This document shows positions 34,020 to 43,762 of a stretch of DNA of 64,000 nucleotides, piece by piece; positions within the stretch are counted from its first letter, which is position 1, and each line of letters opens with the position of its first letter. This stretch comes from Alkalihalobacillus sp. LMS6 (GTDB taxonomy: Bacteria; Bacillota; Bacilli; Bacillales; Bacillaceae_D): positions 3,471,564-3,535,563 of the forward strand of contig NZ_CP093302.1 in the NCBI RefSeq assembly GCF_024362765.1, in the 5' to 3' direction. Made by a program: the position numbers and the translations under genes. The notes under the pieces are model-generated. The model made no database searches, was not told the origin of the DNA, and was given only the letters and a program-made list of their open reading frames with translations.

Positions 34020-34922
34020 TCACCCTTTCTTACGTTTGCAGTTTGAAGCAAAAGGCAAATCTCTAAGGTTGATTAACACAATGATGGATAACGCAACCAT
34101 GGCGAGTGTTAACGTAGCTGGGTTAAACGGAGCTGTATAAATAAAACTTGTTTGTACGAGCGATCCGATCGCTAACCCAAGCAACGCGACGATATTTACA
34201 TAATGAAGAATCCGTCTATGACTCCATAAGAAGAAGCTTAAACCAAATAAAATTTGACCAGCGCCAAGCATGTATAGCACGAAGGATTCCTTTCCTTGAA
34301 ACCACCCCGTCGATGTAAGTAAAGCTAGTTCCCCTGAATCTTGGAACAAAAGCTTTGGGACAAGTCCTTGATAGATCCATATCAATGATAAGACCAATGA
34401 ACAAAGAAAGAAGAGTAGACTACGTGAAAACGAGAGAGTTGGCGGAATACCTTTTTCAAGCCATAAGCGGAGGGTATCAAAACTCCATGCCGTCGCCCAG
34501 CCCATCAGCGGTTTGAACACAAGGTCCACCCCTTTACCAAGAGCCCCCCACTTCGTTTGATAGTTATACTGAGTCAAAAACTGCATACCCTGATCATGCT
34601 CAACATATTTCCAGTAGCCACCTCCACTTTCGATTAACGAGAGCGGTGAATCTGCCCAAAACGATAAAGATGATTGTTTTTCATTTTCTTTCACATGCTC
34701 GCCAACACTTTCACCTGTCCCTTTAATGGCAAGACCAAAACCAATCGTTGTTTGATAGGTGAATTGCTGCGCCGCATCTGGATGTTCTTTTGGAATATAT
34801 GTAATATCTGAAAATCGTAAGTCCCATTTTTGATGCAGGTCAGGTTCTTGCGTATAGGCCCAAACCGTATCAAGATCACTTTTGATAAACGTTTCAACAT
34901 AAATCGGTTTCGATTTCTTCAT
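34020..34922 (-). CDS. SRPBCC/DoxX-like membrane protein
   Basis: 300 residues. A START/SRPBCC-type domain covers about 5-160 (VETFIKSDLDTVWAYTQEPDLH is its usual start). A DoxX-like part with four membrane helices covers about 165-290 (LFFLCSLVLSLIWIYQGLVPK, QILFGLSFFLW). It probably binds a hydrophobic ligand near the membrane. Operon with the DUF4166 gene. Confidence 0.82.
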   Translation of the reverse strand: MKKSKPIYVETFIKSDLDTVWAYTQEPDLHQKWDLRFSDITYIPKEHPDAAQQFTYQTTIGFGLAIKGTGESVGEHVKENEKQSSLSFWADSPLSLIESGGGYWKYVEHDQGMQFLTQYNYQTKWGALGKGVDLVFKPLMGWATAWSFDTLRLWLEKGIPPTLSFSRSLLFFLCSLVLSLIWIYQGLVPKLLFQDSGELALLTSTGWFQGKESFVLYMLGAGQILFGLSFFLWSHRRILHYVNIVALLGLAIGSLVQTSFIYTAPFNPATLTLAMVALSIIVLINLRDLPFASNCKRKKG

Positions 34923-35074
34923 TTAAAACTCCTCCTTCCAGTCAATCACTTTTTAAAAATCATATCATCAATTCTTACACTTAACAGTTGTGAAACCTAA
35001 CCACCAACCTCCATCAAATAGGAAAATAATGTTACACTATTTTAAAATAACTGATTTAACGGAGGATTCGAATA

Positions 35075-35338
35075 ATGAAAACGAGAGCACGAAAGATTAT
35101 TTTGATTAACGCCGTTCCAAGCTTTCTTATCGCACTCCTCCTTTCAATGTTCCTCGCTCAAGGTGGCATTGCTGAGAATTATTCAGGAGAGACATTTGTG
35201 TTTCCACAAGCATTTATTATTCTTGGTACATGGTTTTTAGGGCTAGTGATTGGCCTCCTCACGCAAAATATTGTCTTGTCAGTCCCGATTATGTATGGAT
35301 CGTTTGTCCCCATCTACGTATACTTCTTATTTTTTTAA
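35075..35338 (+). CDS. Small membrane protein, three helices
   Basis: 87 residues: helices at about 8-28, 45-62 and 65-85. The ATG is behind GGAGG. No family was recognised. It precedes another small membrane protein gene, probably in one operon. Confidence 0.55.
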   Translation: MKTRARKIILINAVPSFLIALLLSMFLAQGGIAENYSGETFVFPQAFIILGTWFLGLVIGLLTQNIVLSVPIMYGSFVPIYVYFLFF

Positions 35339-35375
35339 GTAGCTTTTTAACTAGTAACAGCGAAGGAGTGGTCTT

Positions 35376-35633
35376 ATTCGCGACACAACCCTATTTCTCG
35401 TTTCTGCTTTTTGCGCAGTTCTATCATTACTTTTCTTTTATCTTATGTCTAGCTCAAGTCAGAATATCCCGTTACCTCTTGTGGTCGTCGCCACCTTTAT
35501 CCTCTTACTAATCGGGATCGGTTCAAGCCTTGCTATGAAAGACAAAACGAAATACTTTTTATTCGCTTTTCACGTTATCATGCTCACACTTTGCCTACTG
35601 TTTATCGCATTTGTGACAATCATGGAAGCTTGA
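35376..35633 (+). CDS. Small membrane protein, probable ATT start
   Basis: 85 residues and three helices (about 4-22, 34-54, 61-83). The first ATG in this frame (35445) has no ribosome site and would cut away the first helix. Upstream in frame, AAGGAG stands 7 bases before an ATT codon at 35376, and the added residues (TTLFLVSAFCAVLSLLFFYL) make a full membrane helix. A rare ATT start is therefore proposed; ATT starts are known, for example in infC. Confidence 0.5.
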   Translation: MRDTTLFLVSAFCAVLSLLFFYLMSSSSQNIPLPLVVVATFILLLIGIGSSLAMKDKTKYFLFAFHVIMLTLCLLFIAFVTIMEA

Positions 35634-35714
35634 TTAATCAATTTTTACCTATTCCATGTTTTGGAATCAGCTAATCAGGAAATACAGCCTTAAGTCGAAT
35701 TATAGAGGTGAAAG

Positions 35715-36854
35715 ATGAAGGCTGTTACATTTCAAGGTAAGAAGAACATTCAGATGAAAGAGATTCAAGCACCATCTATTAAAGAAAATACGGATATCAT
35801 CGTAAAAATTACAGCAAGCGGCATTTGCGGCTCTGATCTTCATTTATATCATGGAGGTATTGTACCAGAACAAGATTATGTGATTGGTCATGAACCGATG
35901 GGGATTGTTGAAGAAGTTGGTTCAGAAGTGAAGACGCTTAAAAAAGGGGATCGCGTAGTCATTCCTTTTAACGTCAGCTGCGGAGACTGCTTTTTCTGCA
36001 ACCATCAAATGGAGAGTCAGTGCGACAATTCTAATGACAACCCTCATTCAGATGCTGGCGGGCTATTCGGTTTTGCTGAAGATTTCGGAAACCATCCCGG
36101 AGGTCAAGCTGAATATTTACGTGTTCCATATGGTGATACTACTTCATTTAAAGTACCCGAGGATAGTGAATTAGAGGACGAAAGCGTGGTTTTTCTCTCT
36201 GATGTTATTCCAACTGCGTATTGGAGCGTTAAGCACAGCGGAGTGAAAAAGGGCGATACGGTAATCATTCTTGGTTCAGGTCCTATTGGTTTAATGGCAC
36301 AAAAATTCGCCTGGTTAGAAGGGGCCACACGTGTAATCGCTGTTGACGAAGTTCCACACCGACTTGAGCACGGCAAAAAAACAAACAAAGTCGAGACATA
36401 TAATTTCGCTGAAAACCCTGAAATCGGGCAACTCCTTTACGATCAAACAAACGGTGGTGCAGATGTCATTATCGACTGTGTCGGAATGGATGGTACCGTG
36501 CCAAAAGGAGAGCCACACGGTTCCGAACATGATAACCAATTCGGCACAATTCAGCCCATTATCACGGCAAGTCAATCAGTCCGTAAGTTTGGGACTGTTC
36601 AAATAACAGGCGTTTACGGAAGCGAAGCCAATGGATTCCCCCTCGGTGATTTCTTTACTAGAAACGTCTCTTTAAAAATGGGACAAGCACCCGTGGTTCA
36701 CTTGATGCCGAAACTTTATGAGATGATTAAAAACAAGACATTCGATCCAACTGACATCATCACTCACAAAGTGAAGCTTGAAGATGCATCGGATGCTTAC
36801 CGAGTTTTTGATGAAAAGACAGAAGGTAGCATTAAGACGATCTTTAAACCATAA
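35715..36854 (+). CDS. Zinc-dependent alcohol dehydrogenase, formaldehyde dehydrogenase-like
   Basis: 379 residues of the medium-chain dehydrogenase family. Catalytic zinc ligands: C38 in GICGSD, then GHEPMG and the later aspartate/glutamate. The structural zinc site is CGDCFFCNHQMESQC. The NAD-binding motif GSGPIGLMAQ lies near residue 180. The long loop around DVIPTAYWSVKHSGV and the length fit AdhB-like, glutathione-independent formaldehyde dehydrogenases. Start behind GAGGTG. Confidence 0.9.
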   Translation: MKAVTFQGKKNIQMKEIQAPSIKENTDIIVKITASGICGSDLHLYHGGIVPEQDYVIGHEPMGIVEEVGSEVKTLKKGDRVVIPFNVSCGDCFFCNHQMESQCDNSNDNPHSDAGGLFGFAEDFGNHPGGQAEYLRVPYGDTTSFKVPEDSELEDESVVFLSDVIPTAYWSVKHSGVKKGDTVIILGSGPIGLMAQKFAWLEGATRVIAVDEVPHRLEHGKKTNKVETYNFAENPEIGQLLYDQTNGGADVIIDCVGMDGTVPKGEPHGSEHDNQFGTIQPIITASQSVRKFGTVQITGVYGSEANGFPLGDFFTRNVSLKMGQAPVVHLMPKLYEMIKNKTFDPTDIITHKVKLEDASDAYRVFDEKTEGSIKTIFKP

Positions 36855-36863
36855 AAAACTAAA

Positions 36864-36897
36864 AGGGACGACAATGCCAATGGCAGTGTCAGTCTCT
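36864..36897. terminator. Terminator between adh and the convergent merR-like gene
   Basis: Imperfect stem: GGGAC/GTCTC, GACA/TGTC and TGCCA/TGGCA, then eight T residues. Confidence 0.75.
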
Positions 36898-36924
36898 TTT
36901 TTTTGCTTTATCTTCTCCTCATTT

Positions 36925-37677
36925 TCATGAATTGTTTTCAAAATGAAGGATGGCTTCTTCCATAAAGACGACCACTTCTTCTCGAACAGGGTACAAATTC
37001 AAATCAGCGGAGGTTTCTTTCGACTTACGCGCGAGCCAGAATTTGTCCGCTAATTCTGCATTTCCTTTAAAGGTCTCGTTTGATAAAAGGAGTGTATCGT
37101 GGGCGATTAGTTGACCTTCTCGAGAAATGGGCGATTTGTTCTCCTCAATACATAGATCAATTCGTTTAATAAGATTAATCCATTTCGCCATCGTATTGGG
37201 ATCGTCCCCCATTTTTGGAAGTTCAGCTAAGACTTCTTGTTCCTCATCGTTGAATAATGTTTCGAATGCTTTCTTTTTGATCTCCTGCTTCAAGGATTGA
37301 TTCTCTTCTGATAAAAGGGGCAGCAGTTGATCCCACTGAATCTCTCCTTCCAACTTTAAGATATTCAAAAGAGTATGGGTATACGCCAGCGATTGCTGTA
37401 GCTGCTGGATCGTTTGTTCAAGCTGTTCTTTATGGACAACAAGCGTTTTTTGGATGGTGACATGGCGGATCACGTTGTGAATATCGTTCAACGACATCGA
37501 CGTCGCCTTTAACAATAAAACCTTTTGCAACAATAGTAAATCATCAGGGGTATAGTACCGCTTGCCGTTCAGCTCTTTTCGCGTAGGTTTGACCAACCCA
37601 ATTTGGTCATAATAGCGTAGGGTTCGTAAAGAGAGCTTTAATTTCTTTGAAACGTCACCAGTTGAAAAATAATCCAT
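36925..37677 (-). CDS. MerR family transcriptional regulator
   Basis: 250 residues. The MerR winged helix covers about 1-70 (YFSTGDVSKKLKLSLRTLRYYDQIGL, given in part), followed by a long coiled-coil helix and a helical C-terminal effector domain of TipAS type. ATG 37677 lies 9 bases behind AGGAGG; the ATG at 37686 touches that site and is rejected. It is divergent from a CPBP protease gene with a 19-bp spacer promoter between them. Confidence 0.88.
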   Translation of the reverse strand: MDYFSTGDVSKKLKLSLRTLRYYDQIGLVKPTRKELNGKRYYTPDDLLLLQKVLLLKATSMSLNDIHNVIRHVTIQKTLVVHKEQLEQTIQQLQQSLAYTHTLLNILKLEGEIQWDQLLPLLSEENQSLKQEIKKKAFETLFNDEEQEVLAELPKMGDDPNTMAKWINLIKRIDLCIEENKSPISREGQLIAHDTLLLSNETFKGNAELADKFWLARKSKETSADLNLYPVREEVVVFMEEAILHFENNS

Positions 37678-37702
37678 CTGTAACATCCTCCTAAAATAAT
37701 GC

Positions 37703-37733
37703 TTGCAGGTTCCGTTACGTAACCAATTATCTT
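37703..37733 (+). promoter_or_regulatory. MerR-type promoter with 19-bp spacer and central operator
   Basis: TTGCAG (37703-37708) and TATCTT (37728-37733) are 19 bases apart, the stretched spacing typical of MerR-activated promoters. A 17-bp near-perfect palindrome, GGTTCCGTTACGTAACC (37708-37724, one mismatched pair), fills the spacer. Confidence 0.75.
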
Positions 37734-37770
37734 AAAAATATCATAATGAAGGTATTGGAGGAATGAAAGA

Positions 37771-38466
37771 ATGAAGACAACCTTTTTTTCATCGATGAGA
37801 TGGTCCTATAAGGAACTAAGTCTGTTGCTTCTGCTTACGCTCGTCATCGTTCCTATCGGAATTGAATGGGTCTTGCAGAATTTTCTACAGCAACTGTTTC
37901 AAAACAGCCTCTATGCTGGTACGATGACAGGTTTTGTTATGGCGGTCGTGTTTACGTTAGGCGTATATGTCATTGCGTTACGACCGCATCAATTAAGCTG
38001 GCACGCAGTTGGGGTACGGCGTTTTTCCCAAACGTACTGGAAATGGATTATTGTTTGGACAATCGTTCTAATCGTAGCTAGTTTATTGATCGTCATCCTT
38101 ATGGATTTGTTTCAAATGTCGACTGAAAACGAAAAAACCGAATCGTTAACGGCAGATATGAATTGGCTGACATTTAGTATCGGATTCATCTCTGCCGCCA
38201 TCATCTCGCCAATCTACGAGGAAATTTTTTATCGCGGGTTTCTTTATAGATGGTTTAGAGTGAAGTGGGGAATGTGGGCAGGACTTCTTTGTAGCTCTTT
38301 TATTTTTACAATCGTTCACGTTCCTACATATAATACGCTTCCCGTTAACTTTATTTCGGGACTCGTTTTTGCGTGGACCTACGAAAAAACAGGCTCGATT
38401 TTACCAGCTATCCTGATACATGGAACCTTTAATGGGCTTGCGGTTATTCTCACAGCACTCGGTTAA
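37771..38466 (+). CDS. CPBP family intramembrane metalloprotease
   Basis: 231 residues, about seven membrane helices. The CAAX-protease/bacteriocin-processing motifs are EEIFYRGF (EExxxR) near residue 150, then FTIVHVPTYN (His) and ILIHGTFNGLA (HxxxN). In Gram-positive bacteria these proteins process peptides or confer bacteriocin self-immunity. Probably activated by the divergent MerR regulator. Confidence 0.88.
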   Translation: MKTTFFSSMRWSYKELSLLLLLTLVIVPIGIEWVLQNFLQQLFQNSLYAGTMTGFVMAVVFTLGVYVIALRPHQLSWHAVGVRRFSQTYWKWIIVWTIVLIVASLLIVILMDLFQMSTENEKTESLTADMNWLTFSIGFISAAIISPIYEEIFYRGFLYRWFRVKWGMWAGLLCSSFIFTIVHVPTYNTLPVNFISGLVFAWTYEKTGSILPAILIHGTFNGLAVILTALG

Positions 38467-38540
38467 GATATGAAACGGTTGTGAGCGAAGTAGTCAAACA
38501 GGAATCTACATAAAGAAGAACACCCCGCTTCATAAAAAAA

Positions 38541-38566
38541 GCCCTCTAGTTCATCCTAGAGTAGCC
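38541..38566 (-). terminator. Terminator of the amine oxidase gene
   Basis: Minus strand CTCTAG/CTAGAG stem extended by GGC/GCC-type pairs, followed by seven T residues. Confidence 0.75.
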
Positions 38567-38575
38567 TCATCTCAA

Positions 38576-39871
38576 TCATGATTCGATTCCCCGCAATCGC
38601 TTAACGGCAGCTTGCCCCGCTCGCAAAGCGCCTTCCATAAAAGATGGAAATGCTTCTGCACATTCACTGCTTGCAAACGTGAATGTGTCTGTTCCTTTTC
38701 GCAATAATGCGGCCGCGTCCCCATGTTCACCGGCTAAAATGCTTGCGCTAAATCCACCGCCCACGTATGGATGATGTACCCACATTCCGTAGTGGGCATC
38801 TAAGTAGGTCTGTGCCTCTGTACCTAAAACGTCTTCTAACAATCGGGATGCAACGGCAAGCAACTCGTCCCGTGTAGCGTTCTTAAGCTGTTCCGCTTTT
38901 TCTCCACCAATAAACATCGTCAGCACGCCATAATTCTCGTTTTTCTTAGAAGAATCCATCACGCTTATTCCTTTAGGATCAGTCCAAATCATGCTACCAA
39001 TTCGCATTTTTCCACCATTAAACGTCACTTGATGCCAGAAGCGATGATCATAGACAAACTGAATTTTTATTACCGCTCCGTTCGAGTAGCTCTTTAAAGC
39101 ATCTTGAAATTGGTTTTGAATCTCTTCCGGTAACGTTATGTTCCTAGCAACCGTTGGCGGCAAAGCCAGAACGATCTTTTCTGCAAAATAAGTATCGGTT
39201 GATGTGTGTACGGCATATCCAGCGCTTGTTTTGTCAATCGATTCCACAAGTTGCTGGTAACGGATGTCGCCTGTTAAGCGCGAAAGTTGATAATCAATAA
39301 CATCCGATAAGGGCATTGAAGACTGGTGCGTATCATCACTCTTTTCAGATTGAAATCGTTCTTTAGTATCCAGCGCCGCATATGCACTCAATTTTTCTGG
39401 GTCTTGATTCAGAAACTGGGTCAGAAAGCTTTCCAAGACAGCAAATTTGTCTGGATCATCAACGAGTTCCTTATACACATCCGCTATCGAATGACCTTCT
39501 TTTCCTCTCAGCGCTTCAAGAGAAAAGGATGGATTTGCGTTTTGATTTTCCGCCATCATAGAGCCTAACGTCTGTTTGGTATTCGCTAGAATTGATACCG
39601 CTGTTGGATTCTTATCTGTTTCCCTTAGCTCCCCGCCAGCTTGTTTAATCCAAGTCACAAGCTCGTTCATGTCTTCGTTCACAAACTGAGCGCCTTCTTC
39701 AAAATACCATCCTTTTCCATCAGGTTGATACGACGACACTTTCCCTCCAGCCTTTTCTGTCGCTTCAAGAACGCCATAGTTCATCTGCTGCTTTTCCGCT
39801 TCTACCGCTGCTGATAGACCTGAAAAACCAGCCCCAATAATGATTAAATCGTAAACCTGTTGTCTTTTCAT
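38576..39871 (-). CDS. Flavin monoamine oxidase family protein
   Basis: 431 residues. The FAD-binding GxGxxG motif is IIIGAGFSGLSAAVEA near residue 10; GGKVSSY follows, and the C-terminal FAD contact is SFMEGALRAGQAA. The enzyme should oxidise an amine with O2, giving aldehyde, ammonia and H2O2. The substrate is unknown. It has its own terminator, so it is a single-gene unit. Confidence 0.88.
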   Translation of the reverse strand: MKRQQVYDLIIIGAGFSGLSAAVEAEKQQMNYGVLEATEKAGGKVSSYQPDGKGWYFEEGAQFVNEDMNELVTWIKQAGGELRETDKNPTAVSILANTKQTLGSMMAENQNANPSFSLEALRGKEGHSIADVYKELVDDPDKFAVLESFLTQFLNQDPEKLSAYAALDTKERFQSEKSDDTHQSSMPLSDVIDYQLSRLTGDIRYQQLVESIDKTSAGYAVHTSTDTYFAEKIVLALPPTVARNITLPEEIQNQFQDALKSYSNGAVIKIQFVYDHRFWHQVTFNGGKMRIGSMIWTDPKGISVMDSSKKNENYGVLTMFIGGEKAEQLKNATRDELLAVASRLLEDVLGTEAQTYLDAHYGMWVHHPYVGGGFSASILAGEHGDAAALLRKGTDTFTFASSECAEAFPSFMEGALRAGQAAVKRLRGIES

Positions 39872-40068
39872 GTAGCCACTCTCCTACTAGTTGTTCTCTC
39901 CCCATAATTTAGCCGAAAAAAGACTTGCATAAACGTGTTCACAAGCTGGCATTTCTTATACCAATAGACACTGATTGATGACAACCGCTTCTTTGACACA
40001 AGCATCATTCTCCTATACTGTAACAATGTATAAACAAACAGTGAAACTAGCTATCAACAGGAGGAATC

Positions 40069-40584
40069 ATGGACATTCAGGCGATTACAACTGACAGCGA
40101 TGAACTTGCACATCTTAAAGCGATCTATCTAGACTCATTTCCACCAGAGGAGCGGTTGGATTTTGAGCAATTGCTAGCTAAACAACAAGCTGGAAAAGGT
40201 CGTTTTCTCGGCTTTTATAAAGAAGAAGCTTTGGTTGGGATGATGTATTATGCCGAGTATGAGGAGATTCTCTATATCTTTTACTTTGCTATTGATTCAA
40301 ACCATCAATCGAAAGGCTATGGAAAACAGATGCTTGCGTATATGCTTGAACGATTTAGCAAGCATAAAATCATCCTTTTAGTAGAAGAAATAGATGAAAA
40401 AGCGGATAATTATGCGCAAAGAGTGAGAAGGAAGAACTTCTATTTACGCAATGGCTTTGCGGAAAATGCGCAATATGTGGTCGCACTAGGAAATGACTTT
40501 GAGATGCTTCATCGTCAAGGGCGTCCCGCATATGTATCTGATTATGAAAAAGTTCAAACGTATTACTATCGTGACGACCAATAA
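40069..40584 (+). CDS. GNAT family N-acetyltransferase
   Basis: 171 residues. The acetyl-CoA binding loop is in HQSKGYGKQML near residue 85 (Q/RxxGxG), followed by the FYLRNGF end of the fold. Substrate unknown. The ATG is behind GGAGG. A 28-residue membrane peptide gene follows after 14 bases. Confidence 0.88.
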   Translation: MDIQAITTDSDELAHLKAIYLDSFPPEERLDFEQLLAKQQAGKGRFLGFYKEEALVGMMYYAEYEEILYIFYFAIDSNHQSKGYGKQMLAYMLERFSKHKIILLVEEIDEKADNYAQRVRRKNFYLRNGFAENAQYVVALGNDFEMLHRQGRPAYVSDYEKVQTYYYRDDQ

Positions 40585-40598
40585 AGAAGGTTTTCCTT

Positions 40599-40685
40599 TT
40601 GACGCTTTGGTTGGTCGTTTTAGCAATAGCCCTTTTCTTTCCACTCGGCATGCTTGCTTACACCACAATCAAACAAAATAAGTAA
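40599..40685 (+). CDS. 28-aa single-pass membrane peptide, TTG start
   Basis: AAGG lies 8 bases before TTG 40599. The product is one hydrophobic helix (LWLVVLAIALFFPLGMLAY) with a KQNK end. A perfect 16-base stem terminator follows 14 bases later, which supports a real gene end here. A peptide of the same plan is coded at 57419-57511. Confidence 0.55.
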   Translation: MTLWLVVLAIALFFPLGMLAYTTIKQNK

Positions 40686-40699
40686 GCAGACAGACTAAA

Positions 40700-40735
40700 A
40701 GAATCATTATGAATGATGACATTCATAATGATTCT
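40700..40735 (+). terminator. Terminator of the GNAT/small peptide unit
   Basis: Perfect 16-base stem AGAATCATTATGAATG/CATTCATAATGATTCT with loop ATGA, then TTTT. Confidence 0.9.
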
Positions 40736-40761
40736 TTTTAAAGGCCGGTTTCACCTAAACC

Positions 40762-41499
40762 CTATGATTCTGGATCGGTATGATCGCCTCGTTCTTTTTC
40801 ATCTCGATCACGGTTTTCTTTTGTTTCTTCTTGCGCTTCTGTATAACTACGTTTTGTTTCGTCTGCTTCTTCCGTTTCAGGAGTTGTATGGTCGCCTCTC
40901 TCTTGATCATCTCGATCACGATTTTCCATCGTTTCCTCTTGTGCTTCTGTACTGCTTCGTTCTTCTTCACTACCTTCGTGATGTTGTTCTTCTTCCTTGG
41001 CTTCTCGTTCTAGTCTCTGTTTTTTATAATCAGAGCGTTCGCCATGCCACATTAAGTCAAAGATCGCACGTCCATTCGTAGGCTGTCCATCTGGTAAATA
41101 GACCGGAATCACATCAAAAAGCATGTAATAAAAACAATAAAAGATAAACGTGCTCCAAAAGATATTAGCTGGCAAAATCCCTTCTAACACTAAGGAATTC
41201 GCTACAAACGCAAAAATTGCGGTTGTCAGAATAGGAGCGGCATAGATGAACCCGTGCCAAATCCGATTGCTTGGCTTCACCCCATCGTATTCCATCCAGC
41301 TGAACATAAAGAAATACCGTCTAACCTCAATCGTCGGAATTTTAAACAACGTCGGTCCACTGCCGATAATTAGGTTTTTGTTTTCTCCTTTTAATAGCGT
41401 CACAGCTAGGTAATACCCAGATTCTCGAATCACCGTCACAATCGGTAGAATAAAAAGAGCGGACATAAATAAGCGGATCCAATCCGTTGGACTAAACAA
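40762..41499 (-). CDS. Site-2-protease-like membrane protein lacking the zinc motif, with acidic repeat tail
   Basis: 245 residues. Four helices (about 10-28, 78-100, 105-125 and a short one) look like M50 peptidases, but the place of HExxH reads RESGY (about residues 25-29), without histidines. The second M50 motif remains as PVYLPDGQPTNGRAIF. The last 80 residues are an acidic, repeated tail with two copies of STEAQEETxENRDRD. TTG 41499 is chosen because the paralogue at 53015 starts at the matching codon; GAGGAG is 10 bases upstream. It may be a scaffold or an inhibitor for an active intramembrane protease. Confidence 0.72.
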   Translation of the reverse strand: MFSPTDWIRLFMSALFILPIVTVIRESGYYLAVTLLKGENKNLIIGSGPTLFKIPTIEVRRYFFMFSWMEYDGVKPSNRIWHGFIYAAPILTTAIFAFVANSLVLEGILPANIFWSTFIFYCFYYMLFDVIPVYLPDGQPTNGRAIFDLMWHGERSDYKKQRLEREAKEEEQHHEGSEEERSSTEAQEETMENRDRDDQERGDHTTPETEEADETKRSYTEAQEETKENRDRDEKERGDHTDPES

Positions 41500-41650
41500 T
41501 AAGCGTGTTCTCCTCACAAAGGTTGTGTCTTTTTCTAAGGTATTGAATCCACCATACTACTCGCAATGTGAAGGGAACACAATTCTCAAAAACAAGATTC
41601 ATTACTTTTCCATGCTTTCACACGGATAAGAGGACAAATGAAATGGTTCT

Positions 41651-43222
41651 TTAAGCATCATCTTGCGATTTAGATTTTTTTCGTATATTAGTCATCCATG
41701 CTTTATCTTGTTCAATCATTTTTATAGCAGCCACAACAAGCAACAGTTGTATAACGACAATTGGAATACCCATTAGTCCTGATAACACTTCCAATGGAGC
41801 AAGCCCACCAATGTTCATTAACGTTAAAGCAAGCACCGTAATGATGAGTGCCACAAAGATTCGTAACGTTCGGGACGGTGCTCTTTGACTCATATCCCAC
41901 TTTGACATATAGGCTGCAATTGTGTACGTGGTGGAATCAAGGGTCGTCACTAAGAAAATGGTTGAAATGATGATAAACACTACAATCACTAGTCCAGATA
42001 AAGGAAGCGTGCCTAATATAGCGGGAACTGCAGAAACAGGGTCTTCTTGACCTACCATTTCTAACACCGGCACATCTTGATTTACAAAACGTTCTACGCC
42101 TAGTCCTCCAAGAATGCCTGTAGCAATCCACGACAATAAAGTCGGTGCCAATAAGTACGTGAGGATCATCTCTTTAATGGTCCGGCCTTTGGAAACAATT
42201 GCCGCAAATACTCCATGCAACATCGCCCATGTAGCGTTATACGCAAACCAGAATACAGTATGGCCTTCAATATGACTTGATTCATTTCCTAATGAATTTG
42301 TGTAAAGTGAAAAATCAATATAGCTGGTGAAGAGTTGACGCACAGAATCCGTAAAAAAGCTCATTATGAAGATCCCGGGTCCAATTAATAAGATAAATAA
42401 TGCAAAACCTCCTGCCAAGTACATATTCATTGTACTTAAACGTTTGATACCTTTATCTAAACCGACATATGCACTAATCGAAAAAACAAGAACCCATACA
42501 ATAGTCACAATCATCGTTAAGAGAAACGTCACATCCATGTTTAATAGAGCAGCTAAATTCTCTGTGACAATCGGTGTTCCAAGTCCGAGTGTGACAGCGG
42601 CACCAGCCAAAATTGACACTAAAAATAATGTATCCAACACGATGCCACCAAAACCATCCGTAAATTTATCGCCAAATAAAATACGACATGCTTCAGAAAT
42701 CCTTAGCTTTGATTTTTTTCGAACATGTAAAATATACCCCATAGCAGGAGCGGCCATAACAAATACTGCAAAGGTTTGAAAGCTCCAAAGGAACATACTA
42801 TACGCGTTTCCCACCAGTAGTGAATCCGAAGAACCCGGTTCTAATCCAAATGGCGGATTAATGGATACCTCGCTCTATTGAACCATGCCTGTCCGCATCA
42901 ATGTAGCGCCGACTCCCATCGCTACTAAGATAGACGCATATTCAAATAGGGTGTATCGTGGTTTCTCTAATGGATCTCCCAGCACCACTTGTCCATATTT
43001 AGAAAAAGCAAAGTAGAGCGCAACCCCAACAATTAACAGCGCGTACCAGAGGTATCCCCATGCGAAAAGATTTACGATTGTATCAAAAATCGTATTTAAA
43101 AGTTCAGCAGACTCTTCCGTATAGAAAGCGAACAACAGACTCACAATCCCAATGATTAAGACCGAGGGAATGACAATGCGTTTATCGACAAGCGATTGGT
43201 CAGCTTGTTTTTTTTGTTTCAA
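41651..43222 (-). pseudogene. BCCT family osmolyte transporter with one in-frame amber codon
   Basis: The whole region is one reading frame of about 523 codons interrupted only by TAG at 42875-42877. The first part ends ATLMRTGMVQ, the codon after the stop begins SEVSINPPFGLEPG, and GNAYSMFLWSFQTF follows, a normal BCCT order. Related proteins have Trp at the stop position, so TGG probably became TAG. BCCT carriers bring in glycine betaine, choline or carnitine. TTG 43222 lies 8 bases behind GGAG. A GTG at 42814 could permit a C-terminal fragment, but it lacks the first helices. Confidence 0.85.
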
Positions 43223-43462
43223 ATAGATCACTCCAGAACTGTAAAAAATTTATGTATAGATCAAGTTTTCTTTCAGTGTGAACAAAAAAGCTTAAACGAT
43301 ACACCATTTTAAAAATTTTTGCCCTGTCTATTTCCCTTTTCAATAAGGCTTAAACGTTCTAGTCAATGGCTATTGTTAGATTGTTTCATAATCTGAGGTT
43401 TTAGATCTTAATAAAAATGGTAAGAAAAAGAGTGATGGATAAAAAATGTAGAGGTGATTCAC

Positions 43463-43762
43463 ATGACACGACCAATGTTTAAAGATTATGATAGTGAAGA
43501 AGAAGCACTAAAAGCTGCCAATCAAATGAAGCTAAAGTACGATACAGCTTACATTAACGTGATAGCTCCTTTTCCAGAAAGCGATCAAACGAAAACTTAT
43601 GAAGATTATGGTTTACCTAAAAACAATGTAAAGTATGATGGAGACGTAAACAGTTTAGTTGACTCATTAGAGGGTTGCGGATTTAACGAAGAACAAGCAA
43701 AAATACTAAGAGACAATATAGAGTCTGGTCAAGTTCTGGTCGTTATTTGCGAAGGCTCTTGA
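43463..43762 (+). CDS. Small soluble protein resembling general stress protein 17M/YflT
   Basis: 99 residues. YDSEEEALKAANQMK near the start and the end EEQAKILRDNIESGQVLVVI follow the pattern of YflT-like stress proteins, but the match is not strong. ATG 43463 lies behind AGAGGTG. No neighbour in operon. Function unknown. Confidence 0.55.
   Translation: MTRPMFKDYDSEEEALKAANQMKLKYDTAYINVIAPFPESDQTKTYEDYGLPKNNVKYDGDVNSLVDSLEGCGFNEEQAKILRDNIESGQVLVVICEGS

Noticed and set aside
40755-41081. Open frames opposite the acidic tail of the M50-like gene
   Set aside because: They arise from the repetitive Glu/Arg codons read backwards; no start signals.
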